A DNA stretch of 42,108 nt from an uncultured Verrucomicrobiota bacterium (lineage in GTDB: Bacteria; Verrucomicrobiota; Verrucomicrobiia; Limisphaerales; JAJXZI01), in the NCBI GenBank assembly GCA_903847485.1, contig CAINDV010001020.1:1-42108 (forward strand). Direction: 5' to 3'. Below are positions 16,108-24,225 of this stretch, piece by piece. Both the position numbers and the translations under genes were made by a program. Every line of letters begins with the position of its first letter. Positions within the stretch are counted from its first letter, which is position 1. Under the pieces are notes generated by a model. That model did not search any database, was not told where the DNA came from, and was given only the letters and a program-made list of their open reading frames with translations.

Positions 16108-18666
16108 TCACGGCTGCACCGGAACCACGCCGGCATAGTCCCTGCCAATACGGATTTCGTCAATGACATAGCTCCCGCAGCCGTACGGTTGCATCCCGAT
16201 CGAGAGCGTGTCGGACTCGGGGTTGTCGAAGCTGCGTGTGATGACGTTGGCGTCCGTGTCACCAGGCTGTTTGCCGGGCGTAGGGTTGACCCACATGTGA
16301 ATCAGGTCGTTGCCTCTGTGGAAGGTGTAGCGCACGACAATGAGATAGGTTTGGTCGGCCAGCATTTTGCCGCCGCCGGAGGCGGTGTAGACCGAGAGCC
16401 CGTCACCCCAACCCTTGCCGACATTGGCATGCCCGATGTTCACCGCGATCTCGCCGATTTCGGGCTTTTGAGCGCGAATGAGATAACTCGTCCAGATTTG
16501 CGTGCCGTCTTGTCCATACGGGCTGGCCAGGTTGCGCTGGACTTTGACATGCGGTGGCCGCCGGCGATTAGTTTCGTCCGCGTCGGTGGACTCCACCTGC
16601 AGCGCGCGCCCGCTGGTCTTCAGGCCAGGGTAAGTTAGACCGGTGGTCGTGATGAGCAGCGGGGCATTGAATTCTTCAACCTTCCAAGCCGTTTTGAAAC
16701 CGGTGCCACCGTGGAGTGTGTCAAGCGCGGTCCCGGCGGGATAGTCGAAAGACTCGTATGCGATGGGAATCGTCACGCCTGCACCTGTCGAGCCTTTGGC
16801 GGGCTGGCCGAATTCCGATGCTCCTATCGGATTGATACTGCGCACCCAGTAGAAGTACGTATGCCCGGCATTGACCTTGTCGTCGCGGAAGGTGTTGAAT
16901 TGCGTTAGGAACGAGGCGGGGATCTTTCCCGAGATCGGCTGAGCTTTGGCTGAATCGGCCGTGTCCGCGCGATAGACCTGGTAGTATTCGGGATAGTTGT
17001 CGCTCTCCGCACACCAAACATCCACGGCGGCAGGCAGGCCGCCCTGGGTGGCAGTCACACACCCAGGCGGGCTGGAAGGACGGCGTTCGCGAATGAGGTG
17101 ATTGACCAGCGGCGAGACCTGCGCAAACGCGGCGGCGGCCTTCTCCCACGCGCCCTTGGGATAGGGCCAGGGCTGCAAATTCCAGATGTGCTCGGCAAAG
17201 AACGCAATACATGGAACAATCATCTCCAGGTGCCCTTCGCTCTGAGAGGGGTCGGCAAAATCCCACGTAGCCAACATGCTGCCGATGATGCCGTTCTGTA
17301 AGTGCGAGCAGTCGCGGGCTTTGATAGGCTCGCCGAAGGTTCCTTCGCCCCCAAAGCGGCTGAGGTGAAACTCGTCAAAGATCCACTTACCCTGATTCTG
17401 GGCCTTGCTACGACTGCCGGACAGCACGTAGAGTGGCGTCCAGGACACATTGCAAAGCTCGTAACCAGCCGCCAGCAATCCCTCCGGCGTTCCGCCCCAA
17501 GTGGCGCTGTAAAAGTCCACAACTATGTTCTTCTGGTGCGGGGTGAGATCGGGGTCCGCATCGCCGGGACCGTTCCAATACATCATCTTGATGTCGGGAT
17601 TCTTTTCCTTCAGGAAGCCCAGCATCCTGACGGCCTCTTGGCTGTTGCACCCGCCCTCTCCATAGACCGGGCCGATGTGGTAGTAAGGCAGTTTGCCGTC
17701 GGGCCAGCTCCTGGCGAACTGATCGTAGGACCGTTGGGTCACTACCTTGACAAAATTCCAGAAGCGCGGATCGTCCGCCAGATCACCCTTGATCTCGTAT
17801 TTGCCTTGGTGGTCAACTTCGTCCACATAGCAGGCAAACGTATCGTTCGTGTTGAAGTCCACAGTTAGCGCGGCCGGCCAAAACGGATCGTTGGGCCTCA
17901 TTTCATTGTGCGGCAGGAGGCCCACGCCTCGCTCTTTTGCATAGGCAATCACGTCCTCCATCTCCTGCTTGCTCCAGGCCGAATGCTCTTTGAGAAGCTG
18001 GGGATCTGCCCCATTGCTGGAGTCCATGACCGCCCCCACCCATAAGGCCTCCGTAGTGTGTAACTGGAGCACCCGGACCTTGTAGAACCGCATGAGTTCG
18101 ATGACCTTCTTGACCCACTGAGGTGAGTGATAGCCTCCGCGGATGGAGACTTGCAGCGCCCGAAACGCGCGGTCGGCGGCGTCCTCGACCGTCATGTGCG
18201 CGATCTTCAGTCCATCCCCATCCCTTTCGAGCGTCTGTAAGACCGTCATCATCCCGAAGGCGACGGCCTGGTAAGTTCCGCCCTCAATGGCTACCGTCTT
18301 GCCCACGGAGATGCGGTAGGCGTCGGGTCCCTTGAGTTTGGGGTTGTCCGCCACCAACCTCAATGCAATGTCTCCGGCCGCCGCTGGTGCCGACCCGGTG
18401 GGCAAGGTCACCCGATGCACCCGTTCAATGTCCGACGCAAACACCTTGGCCAAGGGCTCTAGGTCGGCCCCTTGGGCAACGATGCGGCTCCCCGCCCGGA
18501 GGGAAAGGCTGCCGTTTCCGAGGGTGATCACCTTCGGCTGAGGCAGGATGGCGGGGGCCGCGTTCAAAGGTTGGCGAGAGATCCCCAGGCAGAGAGTAAG
18601 CAGGGAGACAAAGACTAGCGCGATGACCGGCCACTTGTGGAAGAAAAGGGCAGGTTTGGCGCTCAT
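16108..18666 (-). CDS. secreted GH20-like protein lacking the canonical GH20 catalytic signatures
   Basis: The frame has 852 residues from the ATG at 18666, chosen because a lysine-containing N-region and hydrophobic segment (WPVIALVFVSLLTLCLG) follow. The frame stays open upstream to 18975, but that part includes repeat DNA and lacks a signal. The N-terminal GH20 domain (PAILPQPKVITLGNGSLSL...) and barrel-like region (AFRALQVSIRGGYHSPQWVKKVIELMRFYKV) are recognisable. However, LHLTDD is replaced by LHTTEAL, the PGHSG motif by HNEMRPNDPF, and the Asp-Glu pair by HIGPVYGEGG. A fibronectin-like segment (about 560-650) and a C-terminal concanavalin/LamG-like domain follow. It is the first gene of the five-gene locus. 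It could be a binding protein or use different catalytic residues; DUF4838-like relatives are another possibility. Confidence 0.75.
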   Translation of the reverse strand: MSAKPALFFHKWPVIALVFVSLLTLCLGISRQPLNAAPAILPQPKVITLGNGSLSLRAGSRIVAQGADLEPLAKVFASDIERVHRVTLPTGSAPAAAGDIALRLVADNPKLKGPDAYRISVGKTVAIEGGTYQAVAFGMMTVLQTLERDGDGLKIAHMTVEDAADRAFRALQVSIRGGYHSPQWVKKVIELMRFYKVRVLQLHTTEALWVGAVMDSSNGADPQLLKEHSAWSKQEMEDVIAYAKERGVGLLPHNEMRPNDPFWPAALTVDFNTNDTFACYVDEVDHQGKYEIKGDLADDPRFWNFVKVVTQRSYDQFARSWPDGKLPYYHIGPVYGEGGCNSQEAVRMLGFLKEKNPDIKMMYWNGPGDADPDLTPHQKNIVVDFYSATWGGTPEGLLAAGYELCNVSWTPLYVLSGSRSKAQNQGKWIFDEFHLSRFGGEGTFGEPIKARDCSHLQNGIIGSMLATWDFADPSQSEGHLEMIVPCIAFFAEHIWNLQPWPYPKGAWEKAAAAFAQVSPLVNHLIRERRPSSPPGCVTATQGGLPAAVDVWCAESDNYPEYYQVYRADTADSAKAQPISGKIPASFLTQFNTFRDDKVNAGHTYFYWVRSINPIGASEFGQPAKGSTGAGVTIPIAYESFDYPAGTALDTLHGGTGFKTAWKVEEFNAPLLITTTGLTYPGLKTSGRALQVESTDADETNRRRPPHVKVQRNLASPYGQDGTQIWTSYLIRAQKPEIGEIAVNIGHANVGKGWGDGLSVYTASGGGKMLADQTYLIVVRYTFHRGNDLIHMWVNPTPGKQPGDTDANVITRSFDNPESDTLSIGMQPYGCGSYVIDEIRIGRDYAGVVPVQP

Positions 18667-18805
18667 CTTCGGGTTGTGGCACCAGGCTTTCTGCACAGTA
18701 TGACCGTCTTCAACAGTTCGCCCGTTCTGTCGCATACTAATCTTTGTGGAAACATTTACCAGCGCAGCGTGCAAAATATCGGGTGTAACGTCAAGAAACC
18801 AAACT

Positions 18806-18833
18806 GTTATCAGCTCCACTCCCAGCGGGTCAA
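18806..18833 (-). promoter_or_regulatory. possible sigma-70-type promoter of the amino-sugar locus
   Basis: On the minus strand TTGACC (18828-18833) is followed after 16 bp by GATAAC (18806-18811), about 140 bp ahead of the first gene's ATG. The rest of 18667-18918 shows no gene. This is a weak pattern match only. Confidence 0.25.
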
Positions 18834-18925
18834 ACTCGATTCCCACGCCCGAAGATGGACGGCCGTAGGCCCCGATGTTGGCTTGGCTTCTGATCGGAGC
18901 AGACACAGAGAAGAGTCTCAGAGCA

Positions 18926-19050
18926 TGTTTGAAAAGTCCCCCCAGTGGTAGGGCGAGGCTTCTGCCGAGCCTCAACGACAGCGGCAGTGCGACGTTACCG
19001 AACGGCTCGGCAGGAGCCTCGCCCTACACCGCTGGGCGACTTTTCAAACA
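18926..19050. repeat. palindromic element, copy 1 of the TGTTTGAAAAGTC family
   Basis: Outer 13-bp arms TGTTTGAAAAGTC (18926-18938) and its complement (19038-19050) are perfect. Inner 24-bp arms (18948-18971 and 19004-19027, GTAGGGCGAGGC...) differ at one position. A related element lies at 19318-19452. Sequence just after it (around 19057-19140, 'AGAACTCCTGCCCCGTGGCC') resembles the centre of the repeat at 26303-26828. Confidence 0.88.
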
Positions 19051-19148
19051 CACTCTCAGAACTCCTGCCCCGTGGCCTTGGTGGGAAGAGGCACGTGGAA
19101 TGGGCGTGCCCCCCCCCCACCCCTTCCCTCCACTGCCGTTGACTTGAA

Positions 19149-19315
19149 GAATGACCGGATGCGCGCCGTTTAGTGCCAGCTCCGTAGGAGCGCCATGTTG
19201 ATAGCCACGTCCAGCCCAGAAATCTCCCCAGCCCCGGAGGGGCGAAATGTCTTGGCGGGGTACATGCATTCCGCCCCTCCGGGGCTGGCACTGAACGGCG
19301 CGCATCCGGTCATTC
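19149..19315. repeat. 167-bp palindromic element (GCGCGCCGTT family)
   Basis: The 32-bp terminal arms (19149-19180 and 19284-19315) match with one mismatch. The interior holds further small hairpins built on CCCCGGAGGGGCG. It separates two copies of the TTTGAAAAGTC family. No transposase or open frame belongs to it. Confidence 0.88.
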
Positions 19316-19317
19316 CT

Positions 19318-19452
19318 TAGAGCCTGTTTGAAAAGTCGTCAGCGGTAGGGGAGGCTCCTGCCGAGCCTCTACGGCAGCCGCCGCGCGCTGGTTCCAAAAG
19401 GCTCGGCAAGAGCCTTGCCCTACCGCAGCAGGCATTCTCAAACAGGCTCTAA
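19318..19452. repeat. palindromic element, copy 2 of the TGTTTGAAAAGTC family
   Basis: Perfect 15-bp terminal arms TTAGAGCCTGTTTGA (19318-19332) and its complement (19438-19452) flank inner arms based on GGTAGGGGAGGCTCCTGCC. The right arm encodes the last residues and the stop codon of the XRE regulator that ends at 19438. Confidence 0.88.
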
Positions 19453-19803
19453 GGGCCATTTAGAACCGACTCCTTTACGAACAAAAACCGGGGACGTGAT
19501 CTCGCGCAGGGCAGGCAGGCGTTCAACACGTCCGGGCAGGGCGGCGGGGCGGCAGGCGCTTGACGATGAGCTTGCTCTCCGGCGGGGCCGGGGCCAGAAG
19601 TTGCCAGAGACTTCCAACCCGTAGGCGTGGGCCAGCCACTCCAAGGTGGACAGACGCAACTCCCGATTCCGACCGGCCTCGACAGCTTGGTAATACTTGT
19701 AGGAAATGCCGGAACGCTCCGCGAAGGCTTCCGGCGTCAGCCCGTGAGCCGCGCGCAGTTCCCAGAGCCGGGCCAGGAGGTGCGTCAGAGTGAACTTGGC
19801 CAC
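19438..19803 (-). CDS. XRE-family HTH regulator next to the restriction-modification gene
   Basis: This is a 121-residue protein starting at a GTG (19803); no better ATG exists in frame. Residues 6-65 are an XRE helix-turn-helix: LLARLWELRAAHGLTPEAFA, then SGISYKYYQAVEAGRNRELR and LSTLEWLAHAYGLEV. The following 55 residues are arginine/serine/proline-rich and unlike a domain. The final WPLEPV and the stop come from the arm of a palindromic repeat, so the natural C terminus has probably been replaced. It is transcribed divergently from the MmeI-like gene with 76 bp between starts, the usual position for a controller-type regulator, so it may regulate that gene. This link is inference. Confidence 0.78.
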   Translation of the reverse strand: MAKFTLTHLLARLWELRAAHGLTPEAFAERSGISYKYYQAVEAGRNRELRLSTLEWLAHAYGLEVSGNFWPRPRRRASSSSSACRPAALPGRVERLPALREITSPVFVRKGVGSKWPLEPV

Positions 19804-19879
19804 TCACGCTGGTGTCGGCGCTGTCCGCCTCCAGGTCCGCCTTGCTTTTTCTGCCACCGCCGTGCCACGCTATGCCGCG

Positions 19880-22723
19880 ATGCCTCTCTCGTGGAATGAA
19901 ATCAAGCACCGCGCCATCGCCTTTTCCAACAAGTGGAAAGACGAGACCCGCGAGTCCGCCGAACGCCAGTCCTTTTGGAATGACTTCTTCAACGTCTTCG
20001 GCGTAGAACGCCGCTGCGTCGCCAGCTACGAGGAGCCGGTGAAGAAGCTCTCCGGTGACTGGGCTTACATTGATCTGTTCTGGCCCCGCACCCTGCTCGC
20101 CGAACACAAAGGCGCGGGCAAAGACCTCGGCAAAGCGCACGCCCAAGGCATGGAATACATCCGAGCCCTCGCCGACAGTGGGCGCGGCCACGAAGTCCCC
20201 CGCTACCTCATCGTCTCCGACTTCCAGCGGATTGCCATTCACGACCTGGAGCCGGGGCCAGACCCCGACGCGCCCCTCTTCCAGCGCCTGCCGCCTTCCT
20301 TCGAGTTTCCCCTGGCTGACTTCCATAAGCACATCCGCCACTTCGCCTTCATGGCGGGCTACCAACAGCACCGGCTTGATCCCGAAGATCCCGCCAACGA
20401 AGACGCCACCCGGCTTATGTGCGCCTTGCACGATGCCTTGGAGGCCGGCGAATACGGCACCGACACCACCGGCCACGCGGGCCATGAGTTAAAGCAATTC
20501 CTTGTCCGCCTGCTCTTCTGCCTCTTCGCCGAAGACAACGGCATCTTCCCCAGCCGCGCCTTACAGTTCTATCTCCAAGACCACACCGCCGCCGATGGCT
20601 CCGACCTTGGCCCGAAGCTCGGCCAACTCTTCGCCGTGCTCAACACCCCCGAAGACCGCCGCCAGAAGAATCTCGACCCGGAGTTACTCCAGTTCGCCTA
20701 CATCAATGGCGATCTCTACCGCGAGCGCCTGGCCCTTCCCGCCTTCACCACGGCCATGCGGGAGCAACTCCTCGCCTGCGCCGCCTTCGATTGGTCCCGT
20801 ATCTCTCCCGCCGTCTTCGGCAGTCTCTTTCAGGCGGTAATGGATAAGAAGGAACGCCGCCAGATCGGTGCCCACTACACCGCCGAGCGCAACATCCTCA
20901 AAGTCATCCGCTCCCTGTTCCTCGATGACCTCCGCGCCGAATTCACCCGCGCCAAAGCAGCCAAGATCGGCCAACGCGAGCGCCTTATCGCCCTCCAGAA
21001 AAAGATCGCCACCTTGCGCTTCCTTGATCCCGCTTGCGGCTGCGGCAACTTCTTGGTTATCACCTACCGTGAGTTACGCGCCTTGGAACTGGAAATCCTC
21101 CTTGCCCTCCACAGCGGCCAGCAAGAAATGACTCTCGACGAGGTCAACAAACTCTCACTCCTCGACGTGGATCAGATGTTCGGGATTGAGCTGGAGGAAT
21201 TCCCCGCCCGCATTGCCGAAGTCGCCCTCTGGCTTACCGACCACCAGGCGAACATGGCGCTCAGCGTAGCCTTCACACAGCTCTACCGTCGCATCCCGCT
21301 GCGCAAAAGCCCGCACATCCACGTCGCCAACGCCCTCCGCACCGACTGGCGCACCATCCTGCCGCCGACGGAGTGCAGCTATGTGCTCGGCAATCCGCCG
21401 TTCGTCGGGAAGCATTTGCTCAACGCCGATCAGCAAATGGATATGGATGCCGTGTGGGGAGAATTGAACGGCGCTGGCTTTCTCGACTACGTGACCGCGT
21501 GGTATCGCAAAGCCGCCGAATACATCCACGGAACTCGCATCGTAGTCGGCTTTGTGTCCACGAACTCCATCTCACAAGGCGAGCAGGTCGGCATTCTCTG
21601 GACGGAACTTTTCAACCGCTTCCGCATCAAGATCCACTTCGCACACCGGACTTTCGCGTGGGTGAGTGAAGCGCGCGGAAAAGCACACGTCCATGTCGTC
21701 GTCATCGGCTTTGGATGCTTCGATGTTCCGCAGAAGCGCATTTACGATTACGACACTGACCCAGAAACACCGACAATCTCTCCCGCCGCGAACATCAGCC
21801 CCTATCTCATCGAAGGCTCTGACTCCGCCTTGCCCATTCGGCGGAAACCCATCTGCAATGTTCCGCCAATCGTGAACGGGAACAAGCCAGCCGACGGCGG
21901 ATTTCTTATCGTAGAGCAAGAGGATCGTGCGGACTTCGTCCGAGATAACCCCGGCGTCGCGCCGTATCTCAAGCCTATGCTCAGTGCCGACCAATACCTC
22001 AATGGCGAGGAACGCTGGGTTCTATGGCTTGTTGGTGCTCCGCCGCAACTTGTTCGCGACAATCCCGGATTGCGCGCCCGCGTTGAAGGCGTTCGTGAGT
22101 TTCGTTTGAAGAGCCCGAAGGCTTCCACGAAGCGCATGGCGGACAAGCCAACGCTGTTCGACCAAATCCGTCAGCCGACGCGGCCTTACATTGTCATTCC
22201 GCGACACTCCTCAGAGAACCGGCGCTACATCCCGTTTGGATACTTCGGCCCGGAGACAATTATCAGCGACAGTTGCACCGCCGTTGCTGATGCCGAAATA
22301 TTCCACTTTGGCGTTTTGTCTTCAGGAATGCACATGGCTTGGATGAAGCAAGTCTGCGGAAGATTGGAGAGCCGATTCCGCTACTCCAACAAGATCGTTT
22401 ACAACAACTACCCCTGGCCCATAACGCCGACGGCGGTTCAGCGTATGGCGGTGGAGAAGGCCGCCCAGCGGGTGCTCGACGCCCGCGCCGCCTACCCCGC
22501 CGCCACGCTGGCCGACTTATACGACCCGCTGGCCATGCCGCCCGCCCTAGCTGCCGCCCACACCGCGCTGGATAAGGCGGTGGATAAGTGCTACCGCAGC
22601 GACCCTTTCCCCAGCGACCGCGCCCGGGTGGAGCACCTCTTCGCCCTGTACGAGCAACTCACCGCCCCGCTTGCCCCCACCGCCCGCCCCAAAACCCGGC
22701 GGCGCAAGAGCAACTCTCCCTGA
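19880..22723 (+). CDS. MmeI-like type IIL restriction-modification enzyme (nuclease plus DNA methyltransferase)
   Basis: The protein has 947 residues from the ATG at 19880; an in-frame GTG at 19790 would overlap the divergent regulator. The N terminus carries a PD-(D/E)xK nuclease, D65-X9-E75-H-K77 (IDLFWPRTLLAEHKG), the same spacing as in MmeI. Residues 170-310 are a helical connector. The N6-adenine methyltransferase has motif I LDPACGCGNFL near residue 382 and motif IV GNPPF near 505. A target-recognition region and a C-terminal helical part (LDARAAYPAATLADLYDP) follow, as in the family. One chain should both methylate and cut. Length and motifs look intact. It is one of very few plus-strand genes and sits between repeat-rich segments, consistent with horizontal gain. 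Confidence 0.92.
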   Translation: MPLSWNEIKHRAIAFSNKWKDETRESAERQSFWNDFFNVFGVERRCVASYEEPVKKLSGDWAYIDLFWPRTLLAEHKGAGKDLGKAHAQGMEYIRALADSGRGHEVPRYLIVSDFQRIAIHDLEPGPDPDAPLFQRLPPSFEFPLADFHKHIRHFAFMAGYQQHRLDPEDPANEDATRLMCALHDALEAGEYGTDTTGHAGHELKQFLVRLLFCLFAEDNGIFPSRALQFYLQDHTAADGSDLGPKLGQLFAVLNTPEDRRQKNLDPELLQFAYINGDLYRERLALPAFTTAMREQLLACAAFDWSRISPAVFGSLFQAVMDKKERRQIGAHYTAERNILKVIRSLFLDDLRAEFTRAKAAKIGQRERLIALQKKIATLRFLDPACGCGNFLVITYRELRALELEILLALHSGQQEMTLDEVNKLSLLDVDQMFGIELEEFPARIAEVALWLTDHQANMALSVAFTQLYRRIPLRKSPHIHVANALRTDWRTILPPTECSYVLGNPPFVGKHLLNADQQMDMDAVWGELNGAGFLDYVTAWYRKAAEYIHGTRIVVGFVSTNSISQGEQVGILWTELFNRFRIKIHFAHRTFAWVSEARGKAHVHVVVIGFGCFDVPQKRIYDYDTDPETPTISPAANISPYLIEGSDSALPIRRKPICNVPPIVNGNKPADGGFLIVEQEDRADFVRDNPGVAPYLKPMLSADQYLNGEERWVLWLVGAPPQLVRDNPGLRARVEGVREFRLKSPKASTKRMADKPTLFDQIRQPTRPYIVIPRHSSENRRYIPFGYFGPETIISDSCTAVADAEIFHFGVLSSGMHMAWMKQVCGRLESRFRYSNKIVYNNYPWPITPTAVQRMAVEKAAQRVLDARAAYPAATLADLYDPLAMPPALAAAHTALDKAVDKCYRSDPFPSDRARVEHLFALYEQLTAPLAPTARPKTRRRKSNSP

Positions 22724-22792
22724 GCCGAAGAGCGCCAAAAGAACAATTGCCTGGCAGCTAAAACCGTTTATGTTTAAGCAGTTACAACCTAT

Positions 22793-23026
22793 ATGAGCGA
22801 ACTCAAGCAAGTTGATTGGCGGAAGGATGCTAAATTGACCGACTTCGGCCCGGACGACGAAGAGCTTGCACAGACTCCACAAGATGTGATTGACGTTCTG
22901 GGGTTTGACCCGAAAGAGTTATTCAGTGAACCTCATCCCGCCGCCAGCACCAACGGGCAACGGTTCTATCGGGCACGGGCGGTGGAGTTACGGCAACCGG
23001 GAGCGACTGACCCCTTTACGGCGTAG
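22793..23026 (+). CDS. small hypothetical protein downstream of the MmeI-like gene
   Basis: This is a 77-residue frame with a start 69 bp after the restriction-modification stop. The first 45 residues are acidic (WRKDAKLTDFGPDDEELAQT, then DVIDVLGFDPKELF) and look protein-like; the last 30 are arginine- and proline-containing and may be read-through into non-coding DNA. I do not recognise a family. The position suggests co-transcription with the enzyme gene. The DVIDVLGFDP segment might be a short helical interaction motif, but no function can be assigned. Confidence 0.5.
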   Translation: MSELKQVDWRKDAKLTDFGPDDEELAQTPQDVIDVLGFDPKELFSEPHPAASTNGQRFYRARAVELRQPGATDPFTA

Positions 23027-23255
23027 TCCGCCCCCTTCGCGCTTATTGGCCGGGACGCCTACGCCGGGGGCCTCCACGGCCCCCCCAGTGCCGGGCCGGC
23101 GTGGAAGGGTTCGCGGCGCATGGGAAAGATTGTCTTGGCTGGCGTTTTCAACGATTATTGGAACTCTTCGGCGGCGGTGCCATAACAAATCTTGCAGGTT
23201 CGCGGAAATCGCCTACAAACCCCTTGCGGCACAAGCGCAAGCGAGAGCCGACCCC

Positions 23256-23577
23256 GCCGAAAGGCATTGGTGGCAACTAGGTGGTGGTGGTGCCGTTCCA
23301 TTTCGCAATGCGGGCATCGGACGCCTGCCGCAAGGCATTGGTGACCTGGTGATCTCGTTCCCAAACTTTTTGAGTTTTTGAGTTTCGGCTTCGCTCCGCC
23401 GAAAGGCATTGGCGACAACACCGGAGTCAAGCGCACATTCGTCTGGCCATAATAGTTCCCGCCCCACCGCCGAAAGGCATTGGTGACTTGATGGAACATA
23501 AAGGGGTCAGTTCTTGGTATTGATAAGTGAGGCGGAGCGTAGCGGGCACCGGCCCGCCGCCGAAAGGCATTGGTGAC
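23256..23577 (+). repeat. five-copy regularly spaced hairpin repeat (period 71 nt), CRISPR-like but not CRISPR
   Basis: The 19-nt core GCCGAAAGGCATTGGTGAC occurs at 23256, 23327, 23398, 23469 and 23559, with start-to-start distances 71, 71, 71 and 90. Copies differ at one or two bases. The intervening 52 or 71 nt are unrelated to each other. The first ten bases form GCC-loop-GGC with a GAAA loop, GCAA in copy 2; both are GNRA tetraloops on the plus strand. The core is shorter than most CRISPR repeats and there are no cas genes nearby. The 23027-23255 stretch ahead of it shows no gene. Confidence 0.82.
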
Positions 23578-23744
23578 ACAAAAATTGGTTTTGACTTGGT
23601 TTGACCAGGTTTAACTAAATGGCAGTGGTCCGACGGGCGAGGGGCTGGCGACTCCTCACCCTGCCCTCTCCTCGACCGAGGAGGAGAGGGTGGAGCGGCC
23701 ACGGATGGCGCGGGTGGCGCGGATGGCGGGCGGGGTTTGCAGCC

Positions 23745-23822
23745 GTAGCGGCGTCTCGGCAGAGCGCCGGATTCTTGGCCCGAGCAAGGGAAGTTGGCGG
23801 CGGTCTGCCGACGCGCCGCTAC
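23745..23822. repeat. palindromic element with GTAGCGGCG arms
   Basis: Arms of 19 bp at 23745-23763 and 23804-23822 match at 17 positions. A shorter hairpin (CCCTCTCCTC / GAGGAGAGGG) lies just before it near 23665-23692. Apart from these, 23578-23924 shows no gene I can support. Confidence 0.7.
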
Positions 23823-23924
23823 GCTGGCAGGGGCGGGAAAAGCCGCCGGAATGGCGGTGGATGGGTTGGTTTGGGCGATTTGGGGCGTTTGGCGGTGGAA
23901 ATCGCGCAAGTTGTTGCAAATGAG

Positions 23925-24218
23925 GCATCTAGGCAGAAACACAAGGCTTCTAGGCAGCGGTACAAGGTTTCTAGGCTGCCAAATAAGCCTTCACGGCACG
24001 CCAACAGGACTTCACGGCTGGCGAACATGGTTTCCAGGCTGCGAAACAGCGTTCCACGATTGCCGGACATGGCTTCACGGAACCGGGACAGCATTCCACG
24101 GCTGCCGGATGGCGCTTCAAGGTTACGCCACGGGATTCCCAGGCAGCGGAACGCGGCTTCACGGTTGCGCCACGGGCCTTCACGGCTGAGAAACAGATTT
24201 CCAAGGCTGGTGGATCGC
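23925..24218. repeat. 21-nt tandem repeat array, 14 units in exact register
   Basis: Fourteen consecutive 21-nt units, without a single insertion or deletion, follow the rough pattern GCTTCACGGCTGCGGAACATG. A fifteenth degenerate unit occupies 24219-24239. Units differ from each other at many positions but keep TTC-(A/C)-(A/C)-GG near their start. Because 21 is a multiple of three, each strand has open frames through it: a heptad x-S-R-L-x-x-x on plus and x-L-E-x-(L/M)-F-x on minus. The array runs straight into a coupling-protein remnant on the plus strand. Confidence 0.88.
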
Positions 24219-24225
24219 GCTTCGC

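Noticed and set aside
18667-18975. N-terminal extension of the GH20-like gene to 18975
   Set aside because: The extension includes repeat DNA and would hide the signal peptide that begins at 18666.
19523-20485. 320-codon minus-strand open frame
   Set aside because: It overlaps the nuclease region of the MmeI-like gene and the XRE gene, and has no domain-like pattern.
23155-23499. Minus-strand frame with VTNAFRR and SPMPFGG peptides
   Set aside because: The peptides are translations of the hairpin repeat in different phases, not a protein.
23256-23577. Calling the 71-nt array a CRISPR
   Set aside because: Only 19 nt are conserved, copies vary, the last interval is 90 nt, and no cas gene is in the window.
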